13,678 bases of DNA, taken from NCBI GenBank assembly GCA_023418835.1, contig JAEZYW010000031.1, forward strand, positions 1 through 13,678, written 5' to 3'. Shown here piece by piece: positions 1-6,325 of this stretch (its first letter is position 1; the number at the start of each line of letters is the position of its first letter). The notes below the pieces were generated by a model, which worked only from the letters and a program-made list of their open reading frames with translations, was not told the DNA's origin and made no database searches. The position numbers and the translations under genes were made by a program. Source of the stretch: Bacillota bacterium (lineage in GTDB: Bacteria; Bacillota; Clostridia; Tissierellales; Peptoniphilaceae).

Positions 1-1937
1 CTTCTATTTCCCACTCCTGAAGATAGTCTAATCTTTTTTCCTAGCATAAGATTTTTTACAAATTCTCCTGTTGCGTGAATTGCTCCTACGTTGTGGCTGT
101 AATCCACAATCACCTTAAAATCTCCAATATCAATTATGTTCATTCTGCCAGGAGATTGACCAATTGAGGGACTAAAGCTGATAAGTCCTTCTTTGATGTA
201 TTCTTCTTTTACTCCCAATGCGTAGGCAGCACCTACAGCTGCCATGACATTTTCAACATTAAAACCCGCTCTTCCTTCAAAAGTTATGGGAATTTCATTT
301 ATATTTGCAATGTCTAAAACTCCGCCGGGTTTTTGGATAATAATTTTTTCATCGAAAGTCGTCACGTTGAAGTTTCCATTTATTAGATTTTCTTTTAAGA
401 TTTTGTTATTTGGATCTTTGGAAAAAATTACGGTATGTCCCTTTATTTTATCTTTTCTGCTTATTGCCAAAGGGTCATCTCCATTTAAAATCCCATATCC
501 TCCTGGTTTTACTGCTTCTGGGACAGAAGATTTTAGCCTTGCCAATTCTTCTAGGGTTTCAATTCCTCCAAATCCAAGATGATCAGATGTGACATTTAAC
601 AACACTCCAACGTCACACTTTTCAAATCCAAGTCCTCTTCTAATTATGCTTCCTCGGACAACTTCCAGAACTCCCCAATCCACAGTGGAATCTTTCATTA
701 CTGCTTTTGCACCTCCTGGACCAGAGTAATCTCCTTTTAGAATCTGAACGCTATCTATGAAAACTCCGTCTGTGGAAGTCGTTCCCACTGTCTTGCCACT
801 AAAAGATAGGATGTGAGAAATCAATCTGGTAGTTGTGGTCTTTCCATTTGTTCCCGTAACGGCACAAATTGGAATTGTGTAAGATTTGTCCTCGGGAAAT
901 AACATATCAACTACTGCCTTTGCAATATTTCTAGGCTTTCCTTTCGAAGGATGCAGATGCATTCTAAACCCTGGGCCTGCGTTTACTTCTACAATTCCAG
1001 AAATCCCAGTTTCTAAAGGTTGCTCCAATGTCTCAGAAATGACGTCTATTCCCATTACATTTAATCCAATGAGCCTAGAGATTCTCTCCGCCATTCTTTG
1101 GTTTAAAGGATGAACTTTTTGAGTCACATCCGTTGCTGTACCTCCAGAACTTAGGTTGGCTGTGGATTTTACAAAAATCTTTTGATTGTTTTTGGGAATG
1201 GAATCTAAACTTAGATCCTGAATTTTTAATGCCCTTTTCGTATCCTCGTCAATGGCAATTTTCGTGAGGATTTTTTCATGTCCAATTCCCCTGTTGGGAT
1301 TTTTGTTTTCCATTTCTATTAGTTTTTCTATGGTGTCTTTGCCATTTCCAACTACATGGGCAGGTTCTCTAAGGGCTGCCCCTTGAAATTTTCCATCTAT
1401 AACTATAATTCTAAAATCTTTTCCTTTTAGGAATTTTTCCACAACCACATATGAATCTATTTCTCTTGCCAGTTCATAGGCATTTTTCAATTTTTCTTCA
1501 GATGTTATATTTGTCGTAACACCTCTGCCGTGGTTTCCAGAAAGGGGTTTTAAAACCAAAGGATATCCAATTTCTTTTGCAAATTCCAAAGCTTCTTCAA
1601 AAGAGCCCACCCCTTTTCCTTGGGGAACTGGAACTCCGTTTTCTTCTAAAATTTCTTTGGTTCTTTCCTTGTCTGCGGCGATTTCCACTCCCAAAGCAGA
1701 AGTGTCATCCATTAAAGTCGCTTCAATTCTTCTTTGATACTTACCCTGTCCTAGCTGTACGTGGCTTCTATCGTTTAAGCGAATGTGGGGAATTCCCCTT
1801 CGATTTGCCTCTTCAACAATGGATTGGGTAGAAGGCCCAAATAGTGTAGATTCATAAATAGATTTTAGCTCTGAAATCAAAGGCCCTACGTCTGTAGTTT
1901 CTCCTTTGAAAAGTTTTTCCACAATTTCTACTGCCAT
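1..1937 (-). CDS. cphA: Cyanophycin synthetase, ATP-grasp and Mur-ligase part (partial, runs off left edge)
   Basis: Catalyses ATP-dependent, template-free addition of Asp and Arg to the storage polymer cyanophycin in the cytoplasm. The frame is open from ATG 1937 to base 1, about 645 codons, with the C-terminus outside the window. It encodes an ATP-grasp domain (fragment residues about 85-340; GNHGRGV glycine-rich loop near residue 130 and EVNAGPGFRMHLHPS near 320), then a Mur-ligase-like domain whose P-loop GTNGKTTTT lies near residues 362-370. The intact P-loop argues for a CphA1-type synthetase rather than CphA2, whose Mur-ligase site is degenerate. The first 127 residues of the family lie upstream in another frame (1928-2311). 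The two frames overlap by 10 nt and join by a -1 shift just before ATG 1937. GGAG is only 2 nt from that ATG, so independent initiation looks poor. No cyanophycinase gene is visible. Confidence 0.93.
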   Translation of the reverse strand, partial: MAVEIVEKLFKGETTDVGPLISELKSIYESTLFGPSTQSIVEEANRRGIPHIRLNDRSHVQLGQGKYQRRIEATLMDDTSALGVEIAADKERTKEILEENGVPVPQGKGVGSFEEALEFAKEIGYPLVLKPLSGNHGRGVTTNITSEEKLKNAYELAREIDSYVVVEKFLKGKDFRIIVIDGKFQGAALREPAHVVGNGKDTIEKLIEMENKNPNRGIGHEKILTKIAIDEDTKRALKIQDLSLDSIPKNNQKIFVKSTANLSSGGTATDVTQKVHPLNQRMAERISRLIGLNVMGIDVISETLEQPLETGISGIVEVNAGPGFRMHLHPSKGKPRNIAKAVVDMLFPEDKSYTIPICAVTGTNGKTTTTRLISHILSFSGKTVGTTSTDGVFIDSVQILKGDYSGPGGAKAVMKDSTVDWGVLEVVRGSIIRRGLGFEKCDVGVLLNVTSDHLGFGGIETLEELARLKSSVPEAVKPGGYGILNGDDPLAISRKDKIKGHTVIFSKDPNNKILKENLINGNFNVTTFDEKIIIQKPGGVLDIANINEIPITFEGRAGFNVENVMAAVGAAYALGVKEEYIKEGLISFSPSIGQSPGRMNIIDIGDFKVIVDYSHNVGAIHATGEFVKNLMLGKKIRLSSGVGNR

Positions 1938-2311
1938 CTCTCCGGATTCAGTCCTACTTCTTCGTTTTGATAGCTGTATACAATGTCATAGATTCCCTTT
2001 TCCTTTCTAGTTACAGCTTTTCCATAAGAGACCTTGTGGCCAATTAGGTTTTGAAGTTCCAAGGCGACGTGTTCCACAACGTGCCCTGCCCAAGTTCCCC
2101 TCTTTATTCGCTGAAAAAATCCACCTTTAACACCAGGTGAACAAGTGTGCTCGTAAAGGGTTGGGAGAGTTTTTTCGATATTTTCCATAAAACCCAAAAC
2201 CAAATCCGTTGGCTTTTCTTCCAGTTCACCTATGTCTAATTGCAAAAAAATCACAGGTGAATTACTAAAATAATTCGGACCCCTGAGAGCTCTCAATTCT
2301 TTTATTTTCAT
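1928..2311 (-). CDS. cphA: Cyanophycin synthetase N-terminal fragment (frame-disrupted from the rest)
   Basis: 127 residues matching the start of CphA: LRGPNYFS near residue 10, CSPGVKGGF near 57 and GTWAGHVVEHVALELQ near 72-87. The N domain grips the growing polymer. In some CphA1 enzymes it also carries a metal-dependent cyanophycin-cleaving site, and the HVVEH motif here lies in the corresponding conserved stretch (from memory of the family). After EEVGLN the protein goes out of frame and ends at TAG 1928. In the -1 frame the expected continuation, SGEMAVEIVEKLF, follows directly. The start ATG 2311 has GAGGT 6 nt upstream. Either the gene is truly frameshifted, or there is a one-base sequence error, or two polypeptides are made. 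I favour a single-base loss, real or from assembly. Confidence 0.85.
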   Translation of the reverse strand: MKIKELRALRGPNYFSNSPVIFLQLDIGELEEKPTDLVLGFMENIEKTLPTLYEHTCSPGVKGGFFQRIKRGTWAGHVVEHVALELQNLIGHKVSYGKAVTRKEKGIYDIVYSYQNEEVGLNPERWQ

Positions 2312-2377
2312 TTTTTACCTCTATTAATTTATTCTATTCAAAGGTTCCCCACAAACCCTTAATGAAAAATTATTATC

Positions 2378-2406
2378 ATTATAACAAATTTATAACAATC
2401 ATACAA
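2378..2406 (-). promoter_or_regulatory. Promoter of cphA
   Basis: On the minus strand TTGTAT (2401-2406), a 17-bp spacer and a perfect TATAAT (2378-2383). This predicts a start near 2371 and a leader of about 60 nt holding a small hairpin (AAGGGTT pairing with AACCTTT across a short loop). Confidence 0.65.
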
Positions 2407-2452
2407 TACGATGAAATTTCCTAGAATTGACAATTTGGTTTTAAAAATTAAT

Positions 2453-2477
2453 AAAAAAAGCGACTACAGATAGTCGC
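2453..2477 (-). terminator. Intrinsic terminator of the DUF1893/ECF operon
   Basis: On the minus strand GCGACTA and TAGTCGC form a perfect 7-bp stem around a 4-nt loop, followed by seven T residues (2453-2459). It lies 50 nt past the stop of the ECF S-component gene. Confidence 0.9.
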
Positions 2478-2481
2478 AAAA

Positions 2482-2513
2482 ATTCGGGACGCGAGGGAGT
2501 GCGTACCCTACAA
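2482..2513. repeat. REP-like palindromic repeat, copy 1
   Basis: A 32-bp sequence that recurs at 3609-3640 in the same orientation with only four differences. Its core is self-complementary (GGGACGC facing GCGT-A-CCC with one bulged base). It sits between the S-component stop codon and its terminator, so it would be transcribed in the 3' UTR. It is far more GC-rich than the surrounding intergenic DNA. Confidence 0.7.
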
Positions 2514-2526
2514 ATAATTGAAGTTT

Positions 2527-3036
2527 TTATAAGTCTGTGTTTCTTCTAACTAAACCAACGACAATTGGAACAAGGACTAATTGAATTCCAATTCCCGGTA
2601 GGCCCGTTAAAATCGCCCCTTGGATAAAGGGAATTGGACCTGGTCCTTGAAATCCAAAAAACGTTGCCAAAACATAGACCACTGCCCCTGCTGCAATTCT
2701 TCCGCCAACCATGGCTAAAATTAAAGAAATAATAATGTTTAAGTTTAAAACCTTGTATAAATATCCTGCTATAAGTCCGTAAACTGCAAGTTCAAAAAAC
2801 ATTATTGGTAGCATAGGAAAAGTTGGTGGCATCCCAGTAAGAACGCTTGACAAAACTGGCGTTACCATTCCAATTAACAAACCAGATGTGGGTCCAAGTA
2901 GCATAGCTCCTATTAAAACCGGTATGTGCATTGGCAAAAATGCCGGTCCACCCATATTAAATTGGTGAAAAAGCATTGGGAGCAATAGCCCAAAAGCGAT
3001 AAACAAACCTGACAATACAATATTTCTAGTTTTCAA
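2527..3036 (-). CDS. ECF transporter S component (substrate unknown)
   Basis: A hydrophobic integral membrane protein of about 169 residues with 5-6 predicted helices. It resembles the general ECF S-component family (PF12822), with segments such as LPMHIPVLIGAMLLGP, the TGMPPTFPMLP loop and FFELAVYGLIAGYLY. S components bind a vitamin or similar small molecule and dock on a shared EcfT/EcfA module, which is not in this window. Substrate cannot be read from sequence; pantothenate-type or another vitamin is possible. I place the start at TTG 3036, because GGAGG lies 5 nt upstream; an earlier in-frame TTG at 3048 would put that ribosome site inside the coding region. The gene overlaps the DUF1893 stop by 11 nt, suggesting translational coupling, and ends at a strong terminator. 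Confidence 0.85.
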   Translation of the reverse strand: MKTRNIVLSGLFIAFGLLLPMLFHQFNMGGPAFLPMHIPVLIGAMLLGPTSGLLIGMVTPVLSSVLTGMPPTFPMLPIMFFELAVYGLIAGYLYKVLNLNIIISLILAMVGGRIAAGAVVYVLATFFGFQGPGPIPFIQGAILTGLPGIGIQLVLVPIVVGLVRRNTDL

Positions 3037-3454
3037 TTTTACCTCCAAAGAAATCCTCTATTTTCTTAGCGACAACTTTGCCTTCAGTTTCGTCTTGGGC
3101 AAGCTTTTCCATTGGGCAAAGATCCGTTTGATCTCGGTTTAAAATTTTCTCAACCCTTTCGCCGTAAATGACTTTTACATCTGTGTCTCTTAAGACTTCT
3201 AAAGCCCCGTCGCTTATCAACTCCGCATATAAATCGTGGATATTTCCCTCTATTAATAGTAGTGCTGCTGCCTTTCCAATAACTTTATCTGCTACAGAAA
3301 CCCCTTCCAGTTCCTCTAGATTATTTTGATATGCAAAAAGTAATGGTTTAATCCCAGAATCTTTGGATTTATAAATGACTTCTTGATTTTTTACCATTAC
3401 AATACTCATAGATTCTTTTTCAAGTACAGATTTTGCAATGTCGATATTTCTCAT
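3026..3454 (-). CDS. DUF1893 family protein (TM1506-like, deaminase-type fold)
   Basis: 142 residues matching DUF1893 over nearly the full length. Diagnostic stretches are SIVMVKNQEVIYKSKDSGIKPL, SVADKVIGKAAALLLI near residues 53-68, and ILNRDQTDLCPMEKLA near 104-119. The Thermotoga member TM1506 has a cytidine-deaminase-like fold. Here GKAAALL stands where deaminases carry the H/C-A-E zinc motif, and only one Cys of the usual PCxxC is present, so ordinary zinc-dependent deamination is doubtful; the function is unknown. The start at ATG 3454 has AGGAGG 4 nt upstream; an in-frame ATG at 3478 would swallow that site. It is first in an operon with an ECF S component, which hints at a role in handling or sensing the imported compound (inference). 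Confidence 0.88.
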   Translation of the reverse strand: MRNIDIAKSVLEKESMSIVMVKNQEVIYKSKDSGIKPLLFAYQNNLEELEGVSVADKVIGKAAALLLIEGNIHDLYAELISDGALEVLRDTDVKVIYGERVEKILNRDQTDLCPMEKLAQDETEGKVVAKKIEDFFGGKIEN

Positions 3455-3488
3455 ATTTCCTCCTAAAATAAAAATCACAAAAACAGAT

Positions 3489-3504
3489 CTAGAATTCTTT
3501 CTAG
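3489..3504 (-). promoter_or_regulatory. Hairpin in the DUF1893/ECF leader
   Basis: CTAGAA and TTCTAG pair around a 4-nt loop about 35 nt before the DUF1893 start. On the minus strand a short T run (GTTTTTG) follows 4 nt later. It could be a weak attenuator, but the stem is short and AT-rich. Confidence 0.3.
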
Positions 3505-3560
3505 GTTCTATCTTCGTGATAAATTTCGCCTTCTGGCTTTTTAATCTTCTGATTTATTTA

Positions 3561-3589
3561 ATGTTAACACTAATGTCTTTTATTTTCAA
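3561..3589 (-). promoter_or_regulatory. Candidate promoter of the DUF1893/ECF operon
   Basis: TTGAAA (3584-3589), a 17-bp spacer, then TAACAT (3561-3566) on the minus strand. The -35 is good and the -10 moderate. It would give a leader of about 100 nt, long enough for a regulatory RNA. Confidence 0.4.
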
Positions 3590-3608
3590 ATTATTTTATA
3601 ACCATAGC

Positions 3609-3640
3609 ATTCGGTACGCGAAGGAGCGCGTACCCTATAA
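3609..3640. repeat. REP-like palindromic repeat, copy 2
   Basis: Same 32-bp unit and orientation as 2482-2513, here with a perfect 8-bp stem (GGTACGCG and CGCGTACC) around a 6-nt loop AAGGAG. It lies between the divergent DUF1893 and hydrolase genes. With copy 1 it brackets the DUF1893/ECF pair. Confidence 0.7.
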
Positions 3641-3656
3641 GTGTAAAATACCAAAC

Positions 3657-3686
3657 TTGATATTTTCTCTTCTATTTACATTTAAT
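3657..3686 (+). promoter_or_regulatory. Candidate promoter of the alpha/beta hydrolase gene
   Basis: TTGATA (3657-3662), an 18-bp spacer, TTTAAT (3681-3686). Transcription would start near 3693, almost on the first ATG (3695), which has no Shine-Dalgarno sequence. Confidence 0.4.
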
Positions 3687-3694
3687 TAATAGTC

Positions 3695-4675
3695 ATGAAA
3701 CTTCCTTTATGTTATTATTTTAAAGAGGCGGTGGTTACAATAAAAAAGTTTTTTAAATTTTTATTATTCATTATATTATTTGTTTTAATTGGCGGTGGTA
3801 TTGCCTTTAGCGTCTTTATTGGAGTTTCCGTTTTTGACGGATTTACCAACGCCTATTCCAGAGAAGATACAAAGAAAAACGTAAAAGAATTTGAAATGGA
3901 ACTAGACATTGCAAAAAGTTACTTTGACCTAGAAGAAATTTCAATACCATCCACAAAAGAAGAACACACAATTCCAGCTTTACATATTAAAGAAGATGGA
4001 AACGAAAATATTGCCCTTTTAGTCCACGGAATGGGAGGAACTAAAGAAACTGTTTTATCCCCTGCTTCTATCTTTTTAGAACTGGGATATGATGTCATTG
4101 CCATTGACCAAAGAAATTCAGGAGACAATATGGCAGATTACAATACTTTTGGAGTTTTAGAAAGCTACGACATTTTAGATGGGATAAATTACGCCAGAGG
4201 TATTGTGGGAGAAAACGGAAAAGTAATCCTTTGGGGAGAGTCTTATGGCGGGGCAAGCTCTGCCATCGCCTTAGGTAGAGACGAAAGCAATGTAGATTAT
4301 ATGGTATTGGATTGCCCTGTCAGCAACGGAAAGGAATTTCTCGAAGACATTTTACAAGAAATAGAAGAGGAACAAAAAATCCCAGTGGATTACATGATGT
4401 TTACTGGGAATATCGTTACAAGGTTTCGTCTAGGATTTTCTTTTGATGATTTTGATGCCACTAAGTGGTTAGAAAATACAAACATCCCTACTTTGATATT
4501 TAATTCAAAAGTGGACACAGTTACCCCTGAAAAAATGGGAATAGAATTATACGAAGCAATTCCCCATGATAAAAAAATTCTAGTTACATCTGAGACAAGT
4601 CCCCATGTGGAAATCCACTATTTGGAAAGGGATCTTTACAAAGACGCAATTGTAGAATTTCTAGAGAAATATTAA
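3695..4675 (+). CDS. Membrane-anchored alpha/beta hydrolase
   Basis: 326 residues: a short basic N-terminus, one hydrophobic segment (about residues 17-47; uncleaved anchor or signal), then an alpha/beta-hydrolase domain. The oxyanion region is HGMGG (111-115), the nucleophile elbow GESYGG gives Ser183, and the likely triad is completed by Asp274 (NSKVDTVTP) and His304 or His308 near the end. The domain probably lies outside the membrane facing the wall. Substrate is unknown; related proteins are annotated as esterases or peptidase-like hydrolases. The start is uncertain. ATG 3695 has no ribosome site and may be leaderless. AAAGAGG at 3722-3728 precedes GTG 3731 too closely (2 nt), though the protein would keep its membrane segment from there. 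It is a single-gene unit closed by the terminator at 4701. Confidence 0.8.
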   Translation: MKLPLCYYFKEAVVTIKKFFKFLLFIILFVLIGGGIAFSVFIGVSVFDGFTNAYSREDTKKNVKEFEMELDIAKSYFDLEEISIPSTKEEHTIPALHIKEDGNENIALLVHGMGGTKETVLSPASIFLELGYDVIAIDQRNSGDNMADYNTFGVLESYDILDGINYARGIVGENGKVILWGESYGGASSAIALGRDESNVDYMVLDCPVSNGKEFLEDILQEIEEEQKIPVDYMMFTGNIVTRFRLGFSFDDFDATKWLENTNIPTLIFNSKVDTVTPEKMGIELYEAIPHDKKILVTSETSPHVEIHYLERDLYKDAIVEFLEKY

Positions 4676-4700
4676 CTTAAAAGCTTAAATGGATACTAAG

Positions 4701-4733
4701 AATCCCCATAAGTAAAAACTTAAGGGGATTTTT
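4701..4733 (+). terminator. Terminator after the hydrolase gene
   Basis: AATCCCC pairs with GGGGATT, extended by TAAG/CTTA after one mismatch, with a 6-nt loop and then a TTTTT tract. The veg gene converges from the other side, but on the minus strand the hairpin has no clear T tract. Confidence 0.85.
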
Positions 4734-4750
4734 ATATACTATTCAAGGTG

Positions 4751-5035
4751 TTAAACCGATGGAATTGGGTCGTCAACTATCATTAATTCTACAGTATTAG
4801 TCAATATGTCAGAATACGTGAAAGTCATCATTCTACTAGGAGAATCATCAAATTCCAGTTCCACAACAAAAATGCTGGGATACACAGCGTTTAATATTCC
4901 TTTACGAGTGATGTATCTTTTTCTTCCTCTATCAGCCTTAAGATAGACTTGTTTTCCGATCTGATCTTCCAATTCATTCCTTATAATTTGCATCGAAGTC
5001 AAATAATCACGCCTTTCCCATAACAGTGTATTCAT
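4751..5035 (-). CDS. veg: Veg family protein
   Basis: 94 residues matching the small Veg protein of Firmicutes (PF06257): ELEDQIGKQVYLKADRGRKR, GILNAVYPSIFVVELEF and FTYSDILTNTVEL follow the family order. Bacillus subtilis Veg is reported to stimulate biofilm matrix genes through SinR. Whether that applies here is unknown; Veg also occurs in species lacking SinR. I start at ATG 5035 because AGGTGG lies 4 nt upstream; that gives about 10 extra N-terminal residues over typical Veg. An upstream in-frame ATG at 5062 has no such site. A consensus promoter precedes it, and an IS30 relic sits just beyond that promoter. Confidence 0.88.
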   Translation of the reverse strand: MNTLLWERRDYLTSMQIIRNELEDQIGKQVYLKADRGRKRYITRKGILNAVYPSIFVVELEFDDSPSRMMTFTYSDILTNTVELMIVDDPIPSV

Positions 5036-5074
5036 TATACCACCTATAGTATGTAAAGTCAAAGAAATCCAAAT

Positions 5075-5103
5075 ATTTTATCGAATACAAACTCAATTGT
5101 CAA
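5075..5103 (-). promoter_or_regulatory. Promoter of veg
   Basis: Perfect TTGACA (5098-5103), a 17-bp spacer and TAAAAT (5075-5080) on the minus strand. The predicted start is near 5068 with a leader of about 33 nt. The IS30-element repeat begins only 14 bp upstream of the -35 box, leaving the promoter intact. Confidence 0.85.
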
Positions 5104-5116
5104 GGGATTTTTATAA

Positions 5117-5129
5117 GTTTATTATTTAA
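5117..5129. repeat. 13-bp direct repeat, left flank of the IS30 element
   Basis: GTTTATTATTTAA, repeated identically at 6256-6268. Each copy lies 3 bp outside a terminal inverted repeat, as expected of a target-site duplication. Confidence 0.7.
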
Positions 5130-5132
5130 GGC

Positions 5133-6252
5133 AAATTGTAAAATGAAATTGAACAAATAAAATTCATAGCTAACTCAAACGTGATAGTATTAGTTAAGGA
5201 CAAAATACCACAGGAGAGAAAGCTATGAATAAAGATAATAATATCATACAACGAGAAAAAAACAAGCATTTGTCAATAAAAGACAGAGTGTTTATCCAAA
5301 TTAGAATGAAAGATAAGTGGACAATCACGAAAATAGCAAAAGAACTAAACTGCTCTAGAGGTACAATATATAATGAACTTAAAAGAGGTACTGTAACCCA
5401 AATAAGAGACATAAAAGAGGTTCAAGTATATTTTCCTGATACAGGTCAACTCAAGTATGAAGCAAATAGACGAAACAGTAAAAAGATGTTCAAAAGACTA
5501 AAAAATATTGACTTTGTAAACGAAGTAAATAGACTAATGATAAATAATAAATGGTCTGTAGATTCATCAGTAGGATATTTAAAATCAACTAAATTATATA
5601 AGCAAGAAGAAACATTGTGCACAAAGACGATATATAACTATATAGATAAAAATCTTTTAGACATTAAAAATATAGACTTGCCCTTAAAATTACGTAGAAA
5701 ACCAAAGAAGAATAATGTTAGAAAGAATCTAAAAAGATTGGGTTCATCTATAGAAGAAAGATCCAAAGAAATAGAAAAAAGAGAAGAATTTGGCCATTGG
5801 GAAATAGACACGATAATAGGTAGAAAATCTAAAGAAGAACCAGTCCTTTTGAGCCTGGTAGAGCGAAAAACTAGATACAATATAACATTAAAAATAGCAA
5901 ATAAGAAAAGTGAAACAGTACTAGAAGCCTTATTGAAATTAAATAAAATACTATTAAATAGCTATAAGTCGATATTTAATTAGAAAAACTAGGGACTAAA
6001 GTATACTTCGCTCATCCCTATTCATCATTTGAAAGGGGAAGTAATGAAAAACACAATGGCATGGTAAGACGTTTCATTGCAAAAGGTAAGAAGTTATCAG
6101 AGATATCAATAGAAAAAATAAAATTTGTATCAGACTGGTGTAATACACTACCTAGAAAAATACTAAACTACAAAGCCCCCTAGAATTATTTCTTGAAGAA
6201 ATAGAGGTGCTTGGAGTTAATTATGAAAGTGTTCAATTTGATATTGCAATTT
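5133..6252 (+). mobile_element. Decayed IS30-family insertion sequence
   Basis: About 1.12 kb bounded by imperfect inverted repeats: 5133-5155 and 6230-6252 match at 20 of 23 positions when one is reversed (shared ends TGTTCAATTT and CAATTT). It carries one IS30-type transposase gene in plus orientation, broken by an internal deletion and a frameshift. A 13-bp direct repeat flanks it. The length is normal for the family. It separates the ribU terminator from the veg promoter, both on the minus strand. Confidence 0.85.
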
Positions 6253-6254
6253 AG
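5225..6254 (+). pseudogene. IS30 family transposase, inactivated
   Basis: The intact part, 252 residues ending at 5983, has an N-terminal helix-turn-helix (about residues 15-55, KIAKELNCSRGTIYNELKRG) and the first catalytic Asp195 in FGHWEIDTIIG. After SYKSIF the reading frame breaks. The expected DNG segment with the second catalytic Asp is missing, and coding resumes in another frame at about 5983 with LEKLGTKVYFAHPYSS, ERGSNEKHNG and NTLPRKILNYKAP. A second frame loss near 6180 precedes the last segment (ELFLEEIEVLGVNYESVQF). The second Asp is deleted, so no active enzyme can be made. ATG 5225 has AGGAG 8 nt upstream. Confidence 0.9.
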
Positions 6255-6255
6255 G

Positions 6256-6268
6256 GTTTATTATTTAA
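6256..6268. repeat. 13-bp direct repeat, right flank of the IS30 element
   Basis: Identical to 5117-5129 and in the same orientation. Removing the element and one copy rebuilds a symmetric sequence: GGGATT (5104-5109) and AAGTT (5115-5119) face AACTT (6267-6271) and AATCCC (6275-6280). Confidence 0.7.
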
Positions 6269-6280
6269 CTTAACAATCCC

Positions 6281-6318
6281 AAAAAAATTTTGGCAAAATA
6301 TTACTCTTGCCAAAATTT
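6281..6318 (-). terminator. Terminator of ribU
   Basis: On the minus strand a perfect 12-bp stem (AAATTTTGGCAA with TTGCCAAAATTT) around a 10-nt loop, followed by a continuous T run (6281-6287). It begins 7 nt past the ribU stop codon. Confidence 0.92.
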
Positions 6319-6325
6319 AAAACCT

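Noticed and set aside
244..1831. Several plus-strand open frames (244-582, 886-1113, 1577-1831)
   Set aside because: All are antisense shadows of the cyanophycin synthetase, whose minus-strand frame is continuous and rich in family motifs.
1928..1945. Programmed -1 ribosomal frameshift in cphA
   Set aside because: No heptameric slippery sequence or downstream stimulatory structure is visible, so mutation, sequence error or coupled re-initiation is preferred.
3484..3560. preQ1, THF or mini-ykkC type riboswitch before DUF1893
   Set aside because: The conserved blocks of these classes are not present; only short, unrelated stems are seen.
3438..3689. Open frame of 83 codons on the plus strand
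   Set aside because: It crosses the DUF1893 start, the intergenic region and the palindromic repeat, has no ribosome site and has no recognisable family; its hydrophobic content reflects T-rich DNA.
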